A stretch of DNA of 64,000 bases, taken from NCBI GenBank assembly GCA_050700055.1, contig JBOHGE010000002.1, positions 196,022-260,021 of the forward strand, read 5' to 3'. Positions 53,367 to 61,900 of the stretch are shown here, one piece after another (within the stretch, counting starts at the first letter, position 1; each line of letters starts with the position of its first letter). Position numbers and translations under genes: made by a program. This stretch comes from GCA-003244245 sp050700055 (GTDB lineage Bacteria > Actinomycetota > Actinomycetes > Mycobacteriales > Pseudonocardiaceae). The notes under the pieces are model-generated. The model worked only from the letters and a program-made list of their open reading frames with translations. It did not search any database and was not told the origin of the DNA.

Positions 53367-53650
53367 GGTGATCATGGGTATGGGGCATCTGGTTCTCCGA
53401 GTCGTGGTTGGTGGTGTCGGTTCGAAGGAGATCAGTTCGCCGGGTGCGGTGGGCTGGGTTGGGCGGTTGCAACAGTGGGTCGGGTGACGGCTCGGGGCCG
53501 CTGGGGGAGAGCCGCGGCACGGGAACACGTCGCCGCGTCGACTCCGTCTGCTGCGGCCCCCAAGTCGGCAGGCGAACGGTCCTCGAACGGTCCGGTGGCT
53601 GGTTACCCTCAGGGCTCGCTTGTGTTCGTGCGGTCTTCGGAGGGGTTGTC

Positions 53651-53905
53651 ATGGGGGTCGCCCGGCAGGGCAATGTGGTGTTGAGGGCGTTGCTGGGTGA
53701 GTTCGCGTGGTCGCCCAGTCTGCTTGCCGAAGCGGTGAACGGCGTGCTTGGGCCTGGTTTTGTCGGACGTAGCACGGTGTCGGATTGGTTGTGTTATGAC
53801 CGGTTACCGCGTGGTCCGTTGCCGACGGTGGTGGCTCATCTGATCTCGGACGCTGTGGGTCGGGAGGTCTGTCTCGATGAGCTGTGGTCCGGCCGGGCTA
53901 AGCCG
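53651..53905 (+). pseudogene. N-terminal remnant of the HTH/TPR regulator (second copy)
   Basis: ATG 53651 opens 85 codons closely matching the regulator at 44404 (LRALLGEFAWSPSLLAEAVN, VGRSTVSDWLCYDRLPRGPL, VVAHLISDAVGREVCLDELW). At 53906 the sequence switches abruptly to kdpE 3' DNA in the wrong frame. The fused frame runs on to 54166 but the tail is not protein-like. The DNA-binding part could still be made. Confidence 0.8.
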
Positions 53906-54089
53906 GCGCCATTGCGGCCGGTTGGTCACCCAACGGCAACTGCTCACCGAGATATGGGGACCCGCGTATCTGAAGGAGACCCACTACCTGCGCGTCTACC
54001 TGGCCCAGCTGCGCCGCAAACTGGAGCCCGACCCCGCCCGACCCCGCCACCTCATCACCGAACCCGGAATGGGCTACCGCTTCGAGCCG
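53906..54089 (+). repeat. Duplicate of the last 184 bases of kdpE
   Basis: Matches 49689-49872 base for base over the full 184 positions with only a few silent differences. In the kdpE frame it encodes RLVTQRQLLTEIWGPAYLKE to the C-terminus MGYRFEP, then TAG. The junction with the regulator remnant lies in a shared GCGCC. Confidence 0.92.
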
Positions 54090-54185
54090 TAGGCTCTTCA
54101 AGTACCGCCAACCCCCCTCTGAGGTGCCTTAAACCGCCGCCAACGAGAGCGGAACAACCGGGGTGAGGGTGTCGCCGGCTGGCAG

Positions 54186-54362
54186 CTACCGGGGCGTCAT
54201 GTTGATCACATCAAGAGTCTGACCGTCGTAGAGCTCGGGTTCGTAGGTCAGTACCACGGCACGGATCTCACGAGCTTCGTGCACCACGTGCGCGAGTTCG
54301 AGATTCGGAGCATCCAGCGGTCCCGTTTCCGCAGCGAGTGTGCCCACGTCCAGTGCGTTCAT
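54186..54362 (-). CDS. Small hypothetical ORF (58 residues)
   Basis: ATG 54362 encodes MNALDVGTLAAETGPLDAPN, then helical ELAHVVHEAREIRAVVLTYE and PELYDGQTLDVINMTPR. Codon use looks coding. No family recognised. It lies downstream of the broken small gene at 54424-54668 on the same strand, and the two may be remnants of one module. Confidence 0.4.
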   Translation of the reverse strand: MNALDVGTLAAETGPLDAPNLELAHVVHEAREIRAVVLTYEPELYDGQTLDVINMTPR

Positions 54363-54423
54363 CGACAGCGGAAGAGTCCAACAGCAGAGGTCGGGGGTTG
54401 ATCAGCTGAGCTGATCGATCTGG

Positions 54424-54668
54424 TCAAGTACCCTCCGCGGACTCCGCCGCAGTCCGATACTCCGGCGACGTGGGGTCGGTGCCCTGGCGCCGCAGCAGCT
54501 CAGCAGCGGTCTGATCGCGATCTTCGTATGCCTCGCGGGCACCAGGTATCTGCTGGTCGATGCCAAACCGGCGGCCAACTCCTCGGCCCGAACATGCTGC
54601 CGCACAGCCAACCGGCGCAGCAGGTACCGGTCGGTGTCCGACAGGTCCAAGAAGGCCGACGAGGTCAT
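54424..54668 (-). pseudogene. Small hypothetical gene with a one-base deletion
   Basis: ATG 54668 gives MTSSAFLDLSDTDRYLLRRL and VRAEELAAGLASTSRYLVPA. In the other frame the protein continues EAYEDRDQTAAELLRRQGTD and PEYRTAAESAEGT to a stop at 54424. One missing base near 54543 separates the halves; the joined product would be about 80 helical residues. Family unknown. Confidence 0.5.
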
Positions 54669-54776
54669 GGCCCCATTGTGAGGGCGCGGTGGACAGCGAG
54701 AGCGGGACAAAGTGGGAGAGGCAGCGCTGAGCCGGGGGTCAGTGCCGGTGGGCGAGGTCCAGGGCCGCGCAGGAGC

Positions 54777-55055
54777 ACGGTTCTGCTTGACACCCCGGGC
54801 GCGCTGGCGGTCGCCCGGATTACCTGGTTTGGTACAGGCGGGGCTACGTGGAAGGCCACCTTGCTCAGGGTGTGCTCACCCCGGCCGGAGTCCCCTCCCG
54901 GGAAAGCTGCGGCCTGCTCGACGGCGCAGAGGCGATCCTCGGCTGCATCGCTGCCGATCCGCTCCGGTCCGCGCTCCGCTCCGCGTAGCGCCGTGCTCAA
55001 TGCCGGGTGGCTGGCCCGGGCGTATGTCGCAGCACTCCTCGGCAGATTGGGTTCT
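54777..55055 (+). pseudogene. C-terminal remnant of the HTH/TPR regulator (second copy)
   Basis: Frames in this stretch match the C-terminal half of the regulator at 44404: LDTPGALAV, TWFGTGG, and LNAGWLARAYVAA (compare MDAAWLARAHVAA), with the middle scrambled by frameshifts. With 53651-53905 it shows a second regulator copy split by about 870 bases of foreign DNA. Confidence 0.6.
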
Positions 55056-55067
55056 GGCCGACCGCTC

Positions 55068-55132
55068 ATGATCGTGGTTTATGTGCCGTCAGCGACATCT
55101 CGTGTCGTTTCTGGCACACAAACCACGATCAT
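55068..55132. terminator. Long hairpin after the kinase/FHA genes
   Basis: ATGATCGTGGTTTATGTGCC (55068-55087) pairs with GGCACACAAACCACGATCAT (55113-55132) with one mismatch, and the 25-base loop holds a further CGACA/TGTCG pair. It lies 41 bases past the stop of the FHA gene on the minus strand, so it probably ends that transcript. No clear T-tract. Confidence 0.6.
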
Positions 55133-55173
55133 CTCGCACCGACCGCCGCCCGACCTTCCGTGACGGCGAGGCT

Positions 55174-55959
55174 TCAGGTCAAGAGATCGCGCAGGTCGCT
55201 GGGTGCCAACACACCCCACGCGAGTAATTGGGTGCCGACGTCGTTGGTGTGCTGCTGGCCGCTGATGCTCTCCACCCCCCGGTCTCTCAACAGGCCCCGC
55301 CAATGGTAAACGCGTCGTTCCACGTCATCGCGGGTGACGAGGTCGGCCTGGGGATCGCGGCGGGCGAGAACAGCGTTGGCGATCTTCGCGGCCTCCGCGT
55401 CGCCCACGGCTTCGACGGGAATGTTGTGGTAGAGGAATTTGGCGGTCAGCAGCAGCCGATCGCGGTCGTTCGGTAGGGGCATCCGGCTCTTGGTCGGGTT
55501 GCCTTCCTGCGGCACGGGCAGGGTGAGCCGTGGCTCCGTGCGGGGGGCATCGATGGTGATTCGCAGGTGATACTGCTCGTGCGGGCTCGGTATGCTCACC
55601 CGTGCGCCAGGCGGGACCAGCACCCGGCGGGCAGCGTGGTCGGGGTGGGTGCAGACCGGGAGGGTCTCGTCGCGGTCGCGTTCGGTGAGCTCAACGGGGT
55701 GGCTGGTCGACAGGCACCGGATGCCCCACAGTCCGTCCCCGAAAGCGATCTCGCACACGGTTCTGGAGAGGGACTCGTCGGCTTCTCCGTGGCGGTTTCT
55801 GGGTCGGCCGAGCACCAGTGGGTTCGCTGCGTGGCGACCGATGCGAAATGGCACGCCACCGGGCCCGGCCAGCAGCCGGATCGGTTCGCCGGGGTTCAGC
55901 GGGCGGCCGTAGAGCGTGGCCGGCCGGGTGGTCGACAGGGTCAGCGTGAGGTCGGACAT
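55174..55959 (-). CDS. FHA-like domain protein with winged-helix-like C-terminus
   Basis: The 261-residue product has an N-terminal FHA-like domain (about residues 5-130): RPATLYGRPLNPGEPIRLLA, PFRIGRHAANPLVL, and SLSRTVCEIAF, with the GR and SR of phosphothreonine binding. The C-terminal part (about 170-255; RDRLLLTAKFLYHNI ... DDVERRVYHWRGLLRDRGVE) is helical and winged-helix-like. It lies 60 bases downstream of the receptor kinase gene on the same strand and is a likely phospho-dependent partner. ATG 55959 is used; GTG 55977 is in frame. Confidence 0.72.
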   Translation of the reverse strand: MSDLTLTLSTTRPATLYGRPLNPGEPIRLLAGPGGVPFRIGRHAANPLVLGRPRNRHGEADESLSRTVCEIAFGDGLWGIRCLSTSHPVELTERDRDETLPVCTHPDHAARRVLVPPGARVSIPSPHEQYHLRITIDAPRTEPRLTLPVPQEGNPTKSRMPLPNDRDRLLLTAKFLYHNIPVEAVGDAEAAKIANAVLARRDPQADLVTRDDVERRVYHWRGLLRDRGVESISGQQHTNDVGTQLLAWGVLAPSDLRDLLT

Positions 55960-56019
55960 GCACGTCAACCTAGGCACCGGTCGAGATGCGGGGAAGGGGG
56001 TGCGCCGGGGGTGGCCCCT

Positions 56020-58215
56020 TCAGTGCATGGTCACACACAGGTTGCTGGCCTCCGCGGTGCGCAGCCTTTCCATACCGCCCTGCGCGTCGAACTGGAAGAT
56101 CGGGTAGAAGGCTCGGCAGGGCTCGCCCGTCTCGGTGAAGTCCAGCGGCCCGGATATCCCGTCGTAGTCGATGTCGCGTCCCTGCCGGATCAGCGCCAGG
56201 CACGCCGCGTAGTCGGTGCACTTCTCGCCGGTACGGGTCACCGCGGCGGCCTGGCGGGCGATGGCGTCCGGGTTGGGCGTGCCGGCAGCAGCGGCCGCCA
56301 GCGCCGCCACGATGACCGCGTCATAGATCTCGGCGGCATAGGTCAGCTCGTTGACCGGCCCGCCCAGGAGCTCCTCGATGCGGCGGCGGAAGTCCGGGTT
56401 CAGCGGGAGCAGGCTGGTGCCGCGCATGCCGGCCAGCACACCCGGGTTGTTCAGGTCGACCTGCCCGGGCAGCGACGCGCTCATGTTGCCGTCAGCGCCG
56501 TAGATGCGAGTGTTCTGCGGATTCACCCCCTGCGCGATCAGCGTCCGCAGAATCTTGGCGCTCTCCTCGAACCCGACGAGCACAACAGCACCCGGTCGCA
56601 CCCGGGCAACACCGCGTACAAGATCATCATAGTTGGTCGTGGAGGGATCGTAGGACTCGGTAAGAGCTACCTGCACACCACTGTCGGTGAGACTCCGCGT
56701 GATCACGTTGCGAAAGCCGTTGCCGTAGGCGTCATCGCGGGTCAGCACCGCCACCGATCTCCCACCGTCATCGAGGATCTGCCGGCTCAGCACCCGTGCT
56801 TGCAGCTCGTCGGACGCTGCGGTGCGCAGGAATCGGCCCTGGTCCGGGTAGGTGCTCAGTTCTGGAGCCGTGCTGACCGCGACGAGCAGCGAGCCGGCTG
56901 CCGTGACGGTGCGCAGCACTTTCAGCGTGTTCGCCGACAGTGCCGGTCCGATGATCACGTCGGTCTGGTTGCGAAGCAGTGCATCGACCGACCCGCAGAT
57001 CGTGTCCGTCGTCGGGTCACCCTCGTCCTTCTCGTCGCGGCCCAGCTGGTAGTCCTCGACCCGATAGTTCGGGCTCGTCCCGGCCGCCCGGACGTCGTTC
57101 ACTGCGAGACGCAGCGCCGCGGACTGCGGTTCTCCCCGGCCTGCGACGGGACCGGTGCGGGTGATGAGCCCGCCGATCCGCAGGACGGTATCGCCATGAT
57201 CAGCGCTATAGGTGCCCAGCGGGCAGCGAGGAACCTTTGGTTGCAGGGCTACGATGATGCCCGCACTGACGGCCACAGCCGCGATGATGGCCCCGGCAGC
57301 CTTCGCCGACCGGGTGCGCCACCACATTGGCCGCAACGCTGCCTGCGTTGCGCTAGCCCGCCGGATCTCGGCCCGGATCTCGTCAGCGGTGGGCCGTTGC
57401 TCGGGGTCGTAGTCCAGAGCGCGGGCGATGACCGGACGCATCGCCACGGGGAGCACGTCGAGGTCCGCCGGACTCCACGCGTAGTGGTTGTCGATCATTT
57501 GTTGGGCGGTGTCGGGCCGGTCATCCAGAAGGTGGCGCCCGGTGCGGAGGAAACAGAGGGTGAGTCCAGCGGAGAAGACGTCGGCCCGCTGCTCCTGAGC
57601 GACGGTGAGTCCGCCGTCGTGGCGCTCCGGGGCCATCCACCCGGTCGTTCCGGTGACCACGACGACCTCCGGATCGCCGTCGCGACGGCCCCAGCTGAGG
57701 TCGACGAACACCGGCTCGCCCGAACGGTGCGTGACGATGTTCTCGGGCTTGACGTCGCAGTGGGCATAACCCTGCCGGTGGAGATCCGCCAACCCGTCGG
57801 CGATCGCCTGGGCTGCCGCGAGGTAGCGATCGGCGCGGCGCAGCGGCGCGCCCGTGCGCAGGTCGCGCCCGGGGACCAGCTCAGCGGCTAACCACGGTGG
57901 GGTGGCGTCCGCCTCGACGGTGTAGGTCTGGACGACGTGGCGGCTCACGACAGCCTGGGCGATCCGGTGTTCCCGGCGCAACCCGGCGCGCTGCGCGGGC
58001 GACGCGTTGGGTACGACCTTCAACGCGACCAGCTGCCCCGCATCGTGGCCCTCGGTCCGGCGTGCCCGGTAGACCCGCGTCGACTGTCCTCGGCTGGACA
58101 GCAGCCGACCGAGCCGGAACCCCGGGACGGCTGGCTTGTCGCGGCGAAACGCGCCTCGCAACCAGTCGCTGAGGCCGCGACGGCCGAGATTCCGGCTTCG
58201 GTGAGCCCCATCCAT
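56020..58215 (-). CDS. Ser/Thr protein kinase fused to an extracellular substrate-binding domain
   Basis: The 731-residue product has a cytoplasmic kinase domain (about 30-290), one membrane helix (about 308-328, AAGAIIAAVAVSAGIIVAL) and an outside type I periplasmic-binding domain (about 335-731; IGGLITRTGPVAGRGEPQSA, DVIIGPALSANTLKVL, YGNGFRNVITRSLTDSGVQV). The catalytic loop reads YAHCDVKPENIV (HCD instead of HRD) and the metal motif FVDLSWG (DLS instead of DFG), so activity may be altered; the ATP lysine is in VALKVV. The fusion suggests an amino-acid or small-ligand receptor kinase. Confidence 0.86.
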   Translation of the reverse strand: MDGAHRSRNLGRRGLSDWLRGAFRRDKPAVPGFRLGRLLSSRGQSTRVYRARRTEGHDAGQLVALKVVPNASPAQRAGLRREHRIAQAVVSRHVVQTYTVEADATPPWLAAELVPGRDLRTGAPLRRADRYLAAAQAIADGLADLHRQGYAHCDVKPENIVTHRSGEPVFVDLSWGRRDGDPEVVVVTGTTGWMAPERHDGGLTVAQEQRADVFSAGLTLCFLRTGRHLLDDRPDTAQQMIDNHYAWSPADLDVLPVAMRPVIARALDYDPEQRPTADEIRAEIRRASATQAALRPMWWRTRSAKAAGAIIAAVAVSAGIIVALQPKVPRCPLGTYSADHGDTVLRIGGLITRTGPVAGRGEPQSAALRLAVNDVRAAGTSPNYRVEDYQLGRDEKDEGDPTTDTICGSVDALLRNQTDVIIGPALSANTLKVLRTVTAAGSLLVAVSTAPELSTYPDQGRFLRTAASDELQARVLSRQILDDGGRSVAVLTRDDAYGNGFRNVITRSLTDSGVQVALTESYDPSTTNYDDLVRGVARVRPGAVVLVGFEESAKILRTLIAQGVNPQNTRIYGADGNMSASLPGQVDLNNPGVLAGMRGTSLLPLNPDFRRRIEELLGGPVNELTYAAEIYDAVIVAALAAAAAGTPNPDAIARQAAAVTRTGEKCTDYAACLALIRQGRDIDYDGISGPLDFTETGEPCRAFYPIFQFDAQGGMERLRTAEASNLCVTMH

Positions 58216-58387
58216 TGAGTCACGATGTCACGGGCACTGGCTGCTCGCCAAACAATGATCCAGGGGTTGCCCTGGGTGCTGTTCCGGACCAGCCGGGGCA
58301 ACGATCAAGACTCGCCCGGCCACCCCATCCACGAGTTCTGTGCGGCAGGACACCGAGAATCTACGGTCATCGGCTGGTGGTGCCTCG

Positions 58388-58612
58388 CTACTGCTCGGCC
58401 GTTCGTTCGGCCGCGCGGGTCTGATCAGTGGTCGGCACCGGCCCGGCGTGCGCACCCCGCAACGTTGCCAGCGGGTCGGCCGGGATCGGCCGCACGATGG
58501 CGTAGTCGCCGCGGTCAATGACCAGAACGGCACCGGTGGCCCACCGATGACGGAGCTCAGCGGGCAGCGACACTTGACCGTTGCTGGTCACCTTGGTGCG
58601 GACAGCCTCCAT
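58388..58612 (-). CDS. AbrB/SpoVT-type antitoxin-like DNA-binding protein
   Basis: The 74-residue product starts MEAVRTKVTSNGQVSLPAEL, the AbrB-like swapped-hairpin DNA-binding motif of VapB/MazE antitoxins, followed by a flexible tail that would hold a toxin. No intact toxin gene follows: the roughly 170 bases up to the receptor-kinase start have no recognisable PIN domain. The frame is open upstream to 58627 (MHDDYMEAVR). Confidence 0.78.
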   Translation of the reverse strand: MEAVRTKVTSNGQVSLPAELRHRWATGAVLVIDRGDYAIVRPIPADPLATLRGAHAGPVPTTDQTRAAERTAEQ

Positions 58613-58689
58613 GTAGTCATCATGCAATCAACAGCTGGCATCACATGGGAAGCATTCGCTGTCAGATGGCAGTCGAGGTCGCCAGGGGT

Positions 58690-58790
58690 CAGGCTGGAGC
58701 TACGCGGTGCTAGGTGACACCACCGCGTGTGAGCGGGCCTGGGGCCGAGCTGAGCAGTACCTCACCGCCGTCGATCCACCCCCGGCCACG
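58690..58790 (+). pseudogene. Fragment of HTH/TPR regulator 4 in front of smc
   Basis: GGCTGGAGCTACGCGGTGCT and the following bases encode GWSYAVLGDTTACERAWGRA and EQYLTAVDPP, matching SWSYAVLGETTACERALGRA of the regulator at 24276-25649 (DNA 25170-25270). About 100 bases of a 1.4-kb gene remain. It marks the right end of the accessory block. Confidence 0.75.
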
Positions 58791-58819
58791 TGCACCAGGT
58801 CACCCACCGCTTCACCGCC

Positions 58820-58887
58820 CCCGCATTCAGCGGGCTCAGCGGGGTGTGCGGTACCCCGATAACCCCGCTGAGCCCGCTGAATGCGGG
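58820..58887. repeat. 26-bp perfect inverted repeat upstream of smc
   Basis: CCCGCATTCAGCGGGCTCAG (58820-58839) plus CGGGGT pairs exactly with ACCCCGCTGAGCCCGCTGAA (58862-58881) plus TGCGGG around a 16-base loop. It ends 46 bases before the smc GTG. Candidate terminator for upstream transcripts or leader structure of smc. Confidence 0.85.
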
Positions 58888-58933
58888 AGCGTGGGACCCT
58901 GCGTGGGGGATAGAGAGAGGGGTTCGGGGCGCT

Positions 58934-61900
58934 GTGTACTTGAAGAGCTTGACGTTGAAGGGCTTCAAGTCCTTCGCCTCGGCTACGACGCTGCGCTTCG
59001 AGCCCGGCATCACCTGCGTGGTGGGTCCCAACGGCTCGGGCAAGTCCAACGTGGTGGACGCGCTGTCCTGGGTGATGGGCGAGCAGGGCGCCAAGGCGTT
59101 GCGCGGCGGCAAGATGGAGGACGTCATCTTCGCCGGCACGACCGGCCGCCCTCCGCTGGGCCGCGCCGAGGTCACCCTGACCATCGACAACACCGACGGC
59201 GCCCTGCCCATCGACTACACCGAGGTGTCGATCACCAGGCGGATGTTCCGCGACGGCGCCAGCGAGTACGAGATCAACGGCAGCAGCTGCCGGCTGCTCG
59301 ACGTCCAGGAGCTGCTGAGCGACTCCGGCATCGGGCGCGAGATGCACGTCATCGTCGGGCAGGGCAAGCTCGACTCCATCCTGCAGTCCAAGCCCGAGGA
59401 GCGCCGCGCGTTCATCGAGGAAGCCGCGGGCGTGCTCAAGCACCGCAAGCGCAAGGAGAAGGCGCTGCGCAAGCTCGAGGCGATGCAGGCCAACCTCACC
59501 CGGCTGTCCGACCTCACCGCCGAGCTGCGCCGCCAACTCAAGCCGCTGGGTAAGCAAGCCGAGATCGCCCGGCGGGCACAGGCCGTGCAGGCCGAGCTGC
59601 GCGACGCTCGGCTACGGCTGTACGCCGACGACCTGGTGACCCTGCGTGAGACGTTTGCCCGGGAAGAGGCCGACGAGGCCGCGGCCAGGACACTCCGGGC
59701 GCAGGTGGAGAGCGCGCTCAACGAGCGCCGTCTCGAGCAGTCCGGCCTGGAACAGCAGCTCGACGCCACCACGCCGCGGCTCGCCGCAGCGCAGGACACC
59801 TGGTACCGGCTCTCGGCGCTGGCTGAGCGGCTGCGCGGCACGGTGCAGCTGGCGGTGCAGCGCGCAAAACATCTGTCCGCCCCCACCGAGCAGCACCGCC
59901 CCGGTCGCGACCCGGACGAGCTGGAGCGCGAGGCCGCTGCCGCGCAGGCTCAGGAGGCGGAGCTGCACGCGGTGGTGGAGGAGGTCCGGGCAACGCTGTC
60001 GGACGCCCTGGACCGGCGCGTCGAGCTGGAGCAGGCCGTCGCCGGCGCCGAGCGGGCCCATCTGGCCGCGGTGCGGGCCGTCGCCGATCGGCGGGAGGGG
60101 CTGGCCCGGCTCGCCGGGCAGGTCGAGGCGCTGCGGTCCACGTCGAGCGCCGGCACTGAGGAGATCGAGCGGCTGTCCACCGCGCTGGCCGAGGCCCAAG
60201 AGCGCGCGGTGCACGCCCAACGTGAGCTCGACGTGCTCCAGCACGAGGCCGACGCCCGGCAGGCCGGCAAGGTAGGGCTGGACGAGCACCATGACGCGGT
60301 GCGGGCCGCGCAGGCCACCGCCGCGCAGCGAGTGACCGAGCTCACCGCGGCACACCGGCAGGCCGAGCAGCAGCAGGCATCGTGGCGGGCCCGGGTGGAA
60401 GCCCTGTCGCTCGGTCTGGTCCGCAAGGACGGTTCGCAGACCCTGCTGTCGGCTGCGCTGCCCGGCCTTGACGGCTCGGTGGCGGCGCTGATCACCGTGG
60501 ATCCCGGTGCGCAGGCCGCGGTGGCCGCCGCCTTGGGTGCCGCGGCGGACGCGCTGGCGGTGGCTGACCTGGACGTCGCGCTCGCGGCGCTGACCATGTT
60601 GCGCGAGCGCGACGCCGGCCGCGCCGGCCTGCTCGTCGGCTGCCCGCCGACCACCCCGGACCACTCGACCTGGCCGCAGCTACCGGCCGGTGCGCGGTGG
60701 GCGGTGGATCTGGTGGCGGCCCCGGAGACGCTGCGCAGCGCGCTGCACCGGTTGCTGGCGCACACCGCGGTGGTCGACGACCTGGCGGTCGCCTGGGCGC
60801 TGGTCGCCGCCGCACCCGACGTGCGTGCGGTGACCGTCGACGGCGATGTGCTCAGCGCCGGCTGGGCGCAGGGCGGGTCGGGCCGCAGCCAGAGCGTCAT
60901 CGAGGTACAGGCCGCTGTCGACGACGGTCGGATCCAGCTGGCCGAGTCGCAGACGCGGGTCGAGCGCCTGACCGTTGAGCTCGACGACGCCCGCGCCGTG
61001 GAGGCCGATCGCGCGCGGGAGGTCGACACCGTGCGGGCCACCCGGCGCGAGTCCGACGCGCAACTGGCCGCGGTGGCCCAGCAACTGGCCCGGCTCGGGC
61101 AGGCGGCCCGGTCCGCGTCCGCCGAGGCCGACCGGTTGCACCGCCGCCGCGGTGAGGGTGAGCAGCGCCGGGCCGGCGCCCTGACCAGCCTGGAAGAGCT
61201 GGAGGAGCGGTTGCGGCTGGCCGAGGACGAGCCGGCGGACGCCGAACCGGACACCGCGGAACGGGACGAGGCCGCGGCTGCCCTGGCTACCGCGCGCAGC
61301 GAGGAGGTCGAGGCCCGGTTGGCGCTGCGCACCGTCGAGGAGCGGGCCCGGGCGCTGACCGGCCGGGCCGACGGGTTGCGGCGTAGCGCTGCGGCTGAGC
61401 GCACGGCTCGGGAGCGGGCCGCGGTGGCCGCGGCGGCCCGGGCACGGGGGGCCGCGGTAGCCGCCGAGGTCGTGCGGGTCGGGCAGCTCGCTGTCGGTCG
61501 CATCGAGATCTCGTTGCACCGGGCCGCGGCCGAGCGCGACGCGGTGATCGGTGAGCGGGCCGGCTGGGAGCGGGGCCTGGGCGAGGTACGGGAGCAGGTC
61601 CGCGAGCTGGCCGAGGAGCTGGCCAAGCTCACCGACACCGTGCACCGCGACGAGGTGTTACGCGCCCAGCAGCGGCTGCGCATCGAGCAGCTTGAGGCCA
61701 GGATCGCCGACGACTTCGGCATCGGTCTCGACGATCTCATCGCCGAGTACGGGCCTTCGATGCCGGTGCCTGCGCCGGCCGGCGAGGTGGCCGAGTACGA
61801 GGCGGCAGCGCAGCGCGGTGAGCAGGTCCACGCCCCGCAGCCGGCTCGCTACGACCGGGCCGAGCAGACCCGCCGCGCCCAGCGGGCCGAGCGTGATCTG

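Noticed and set aside
58228..58387. VapC toxin gene after the AbrB-like antitoxin
   Set aside because: No frame in these bases has the PIN acidic motifs; translations are low-complexity.
11164..58933. Integrative conjugative element or prophage
   Set aside because: No integrase, excisionase, relaxase, FtsK/TraB-type translocase, capsid or terminase gene and no tRNA or direct-repeat attachment sites found.
59950..61740. 596-codon minus-strand frame inside smc
   Set aside because: Ala/Ser/Arg-rich mirror of the smc coiled coil; no start context and no protein-like features.
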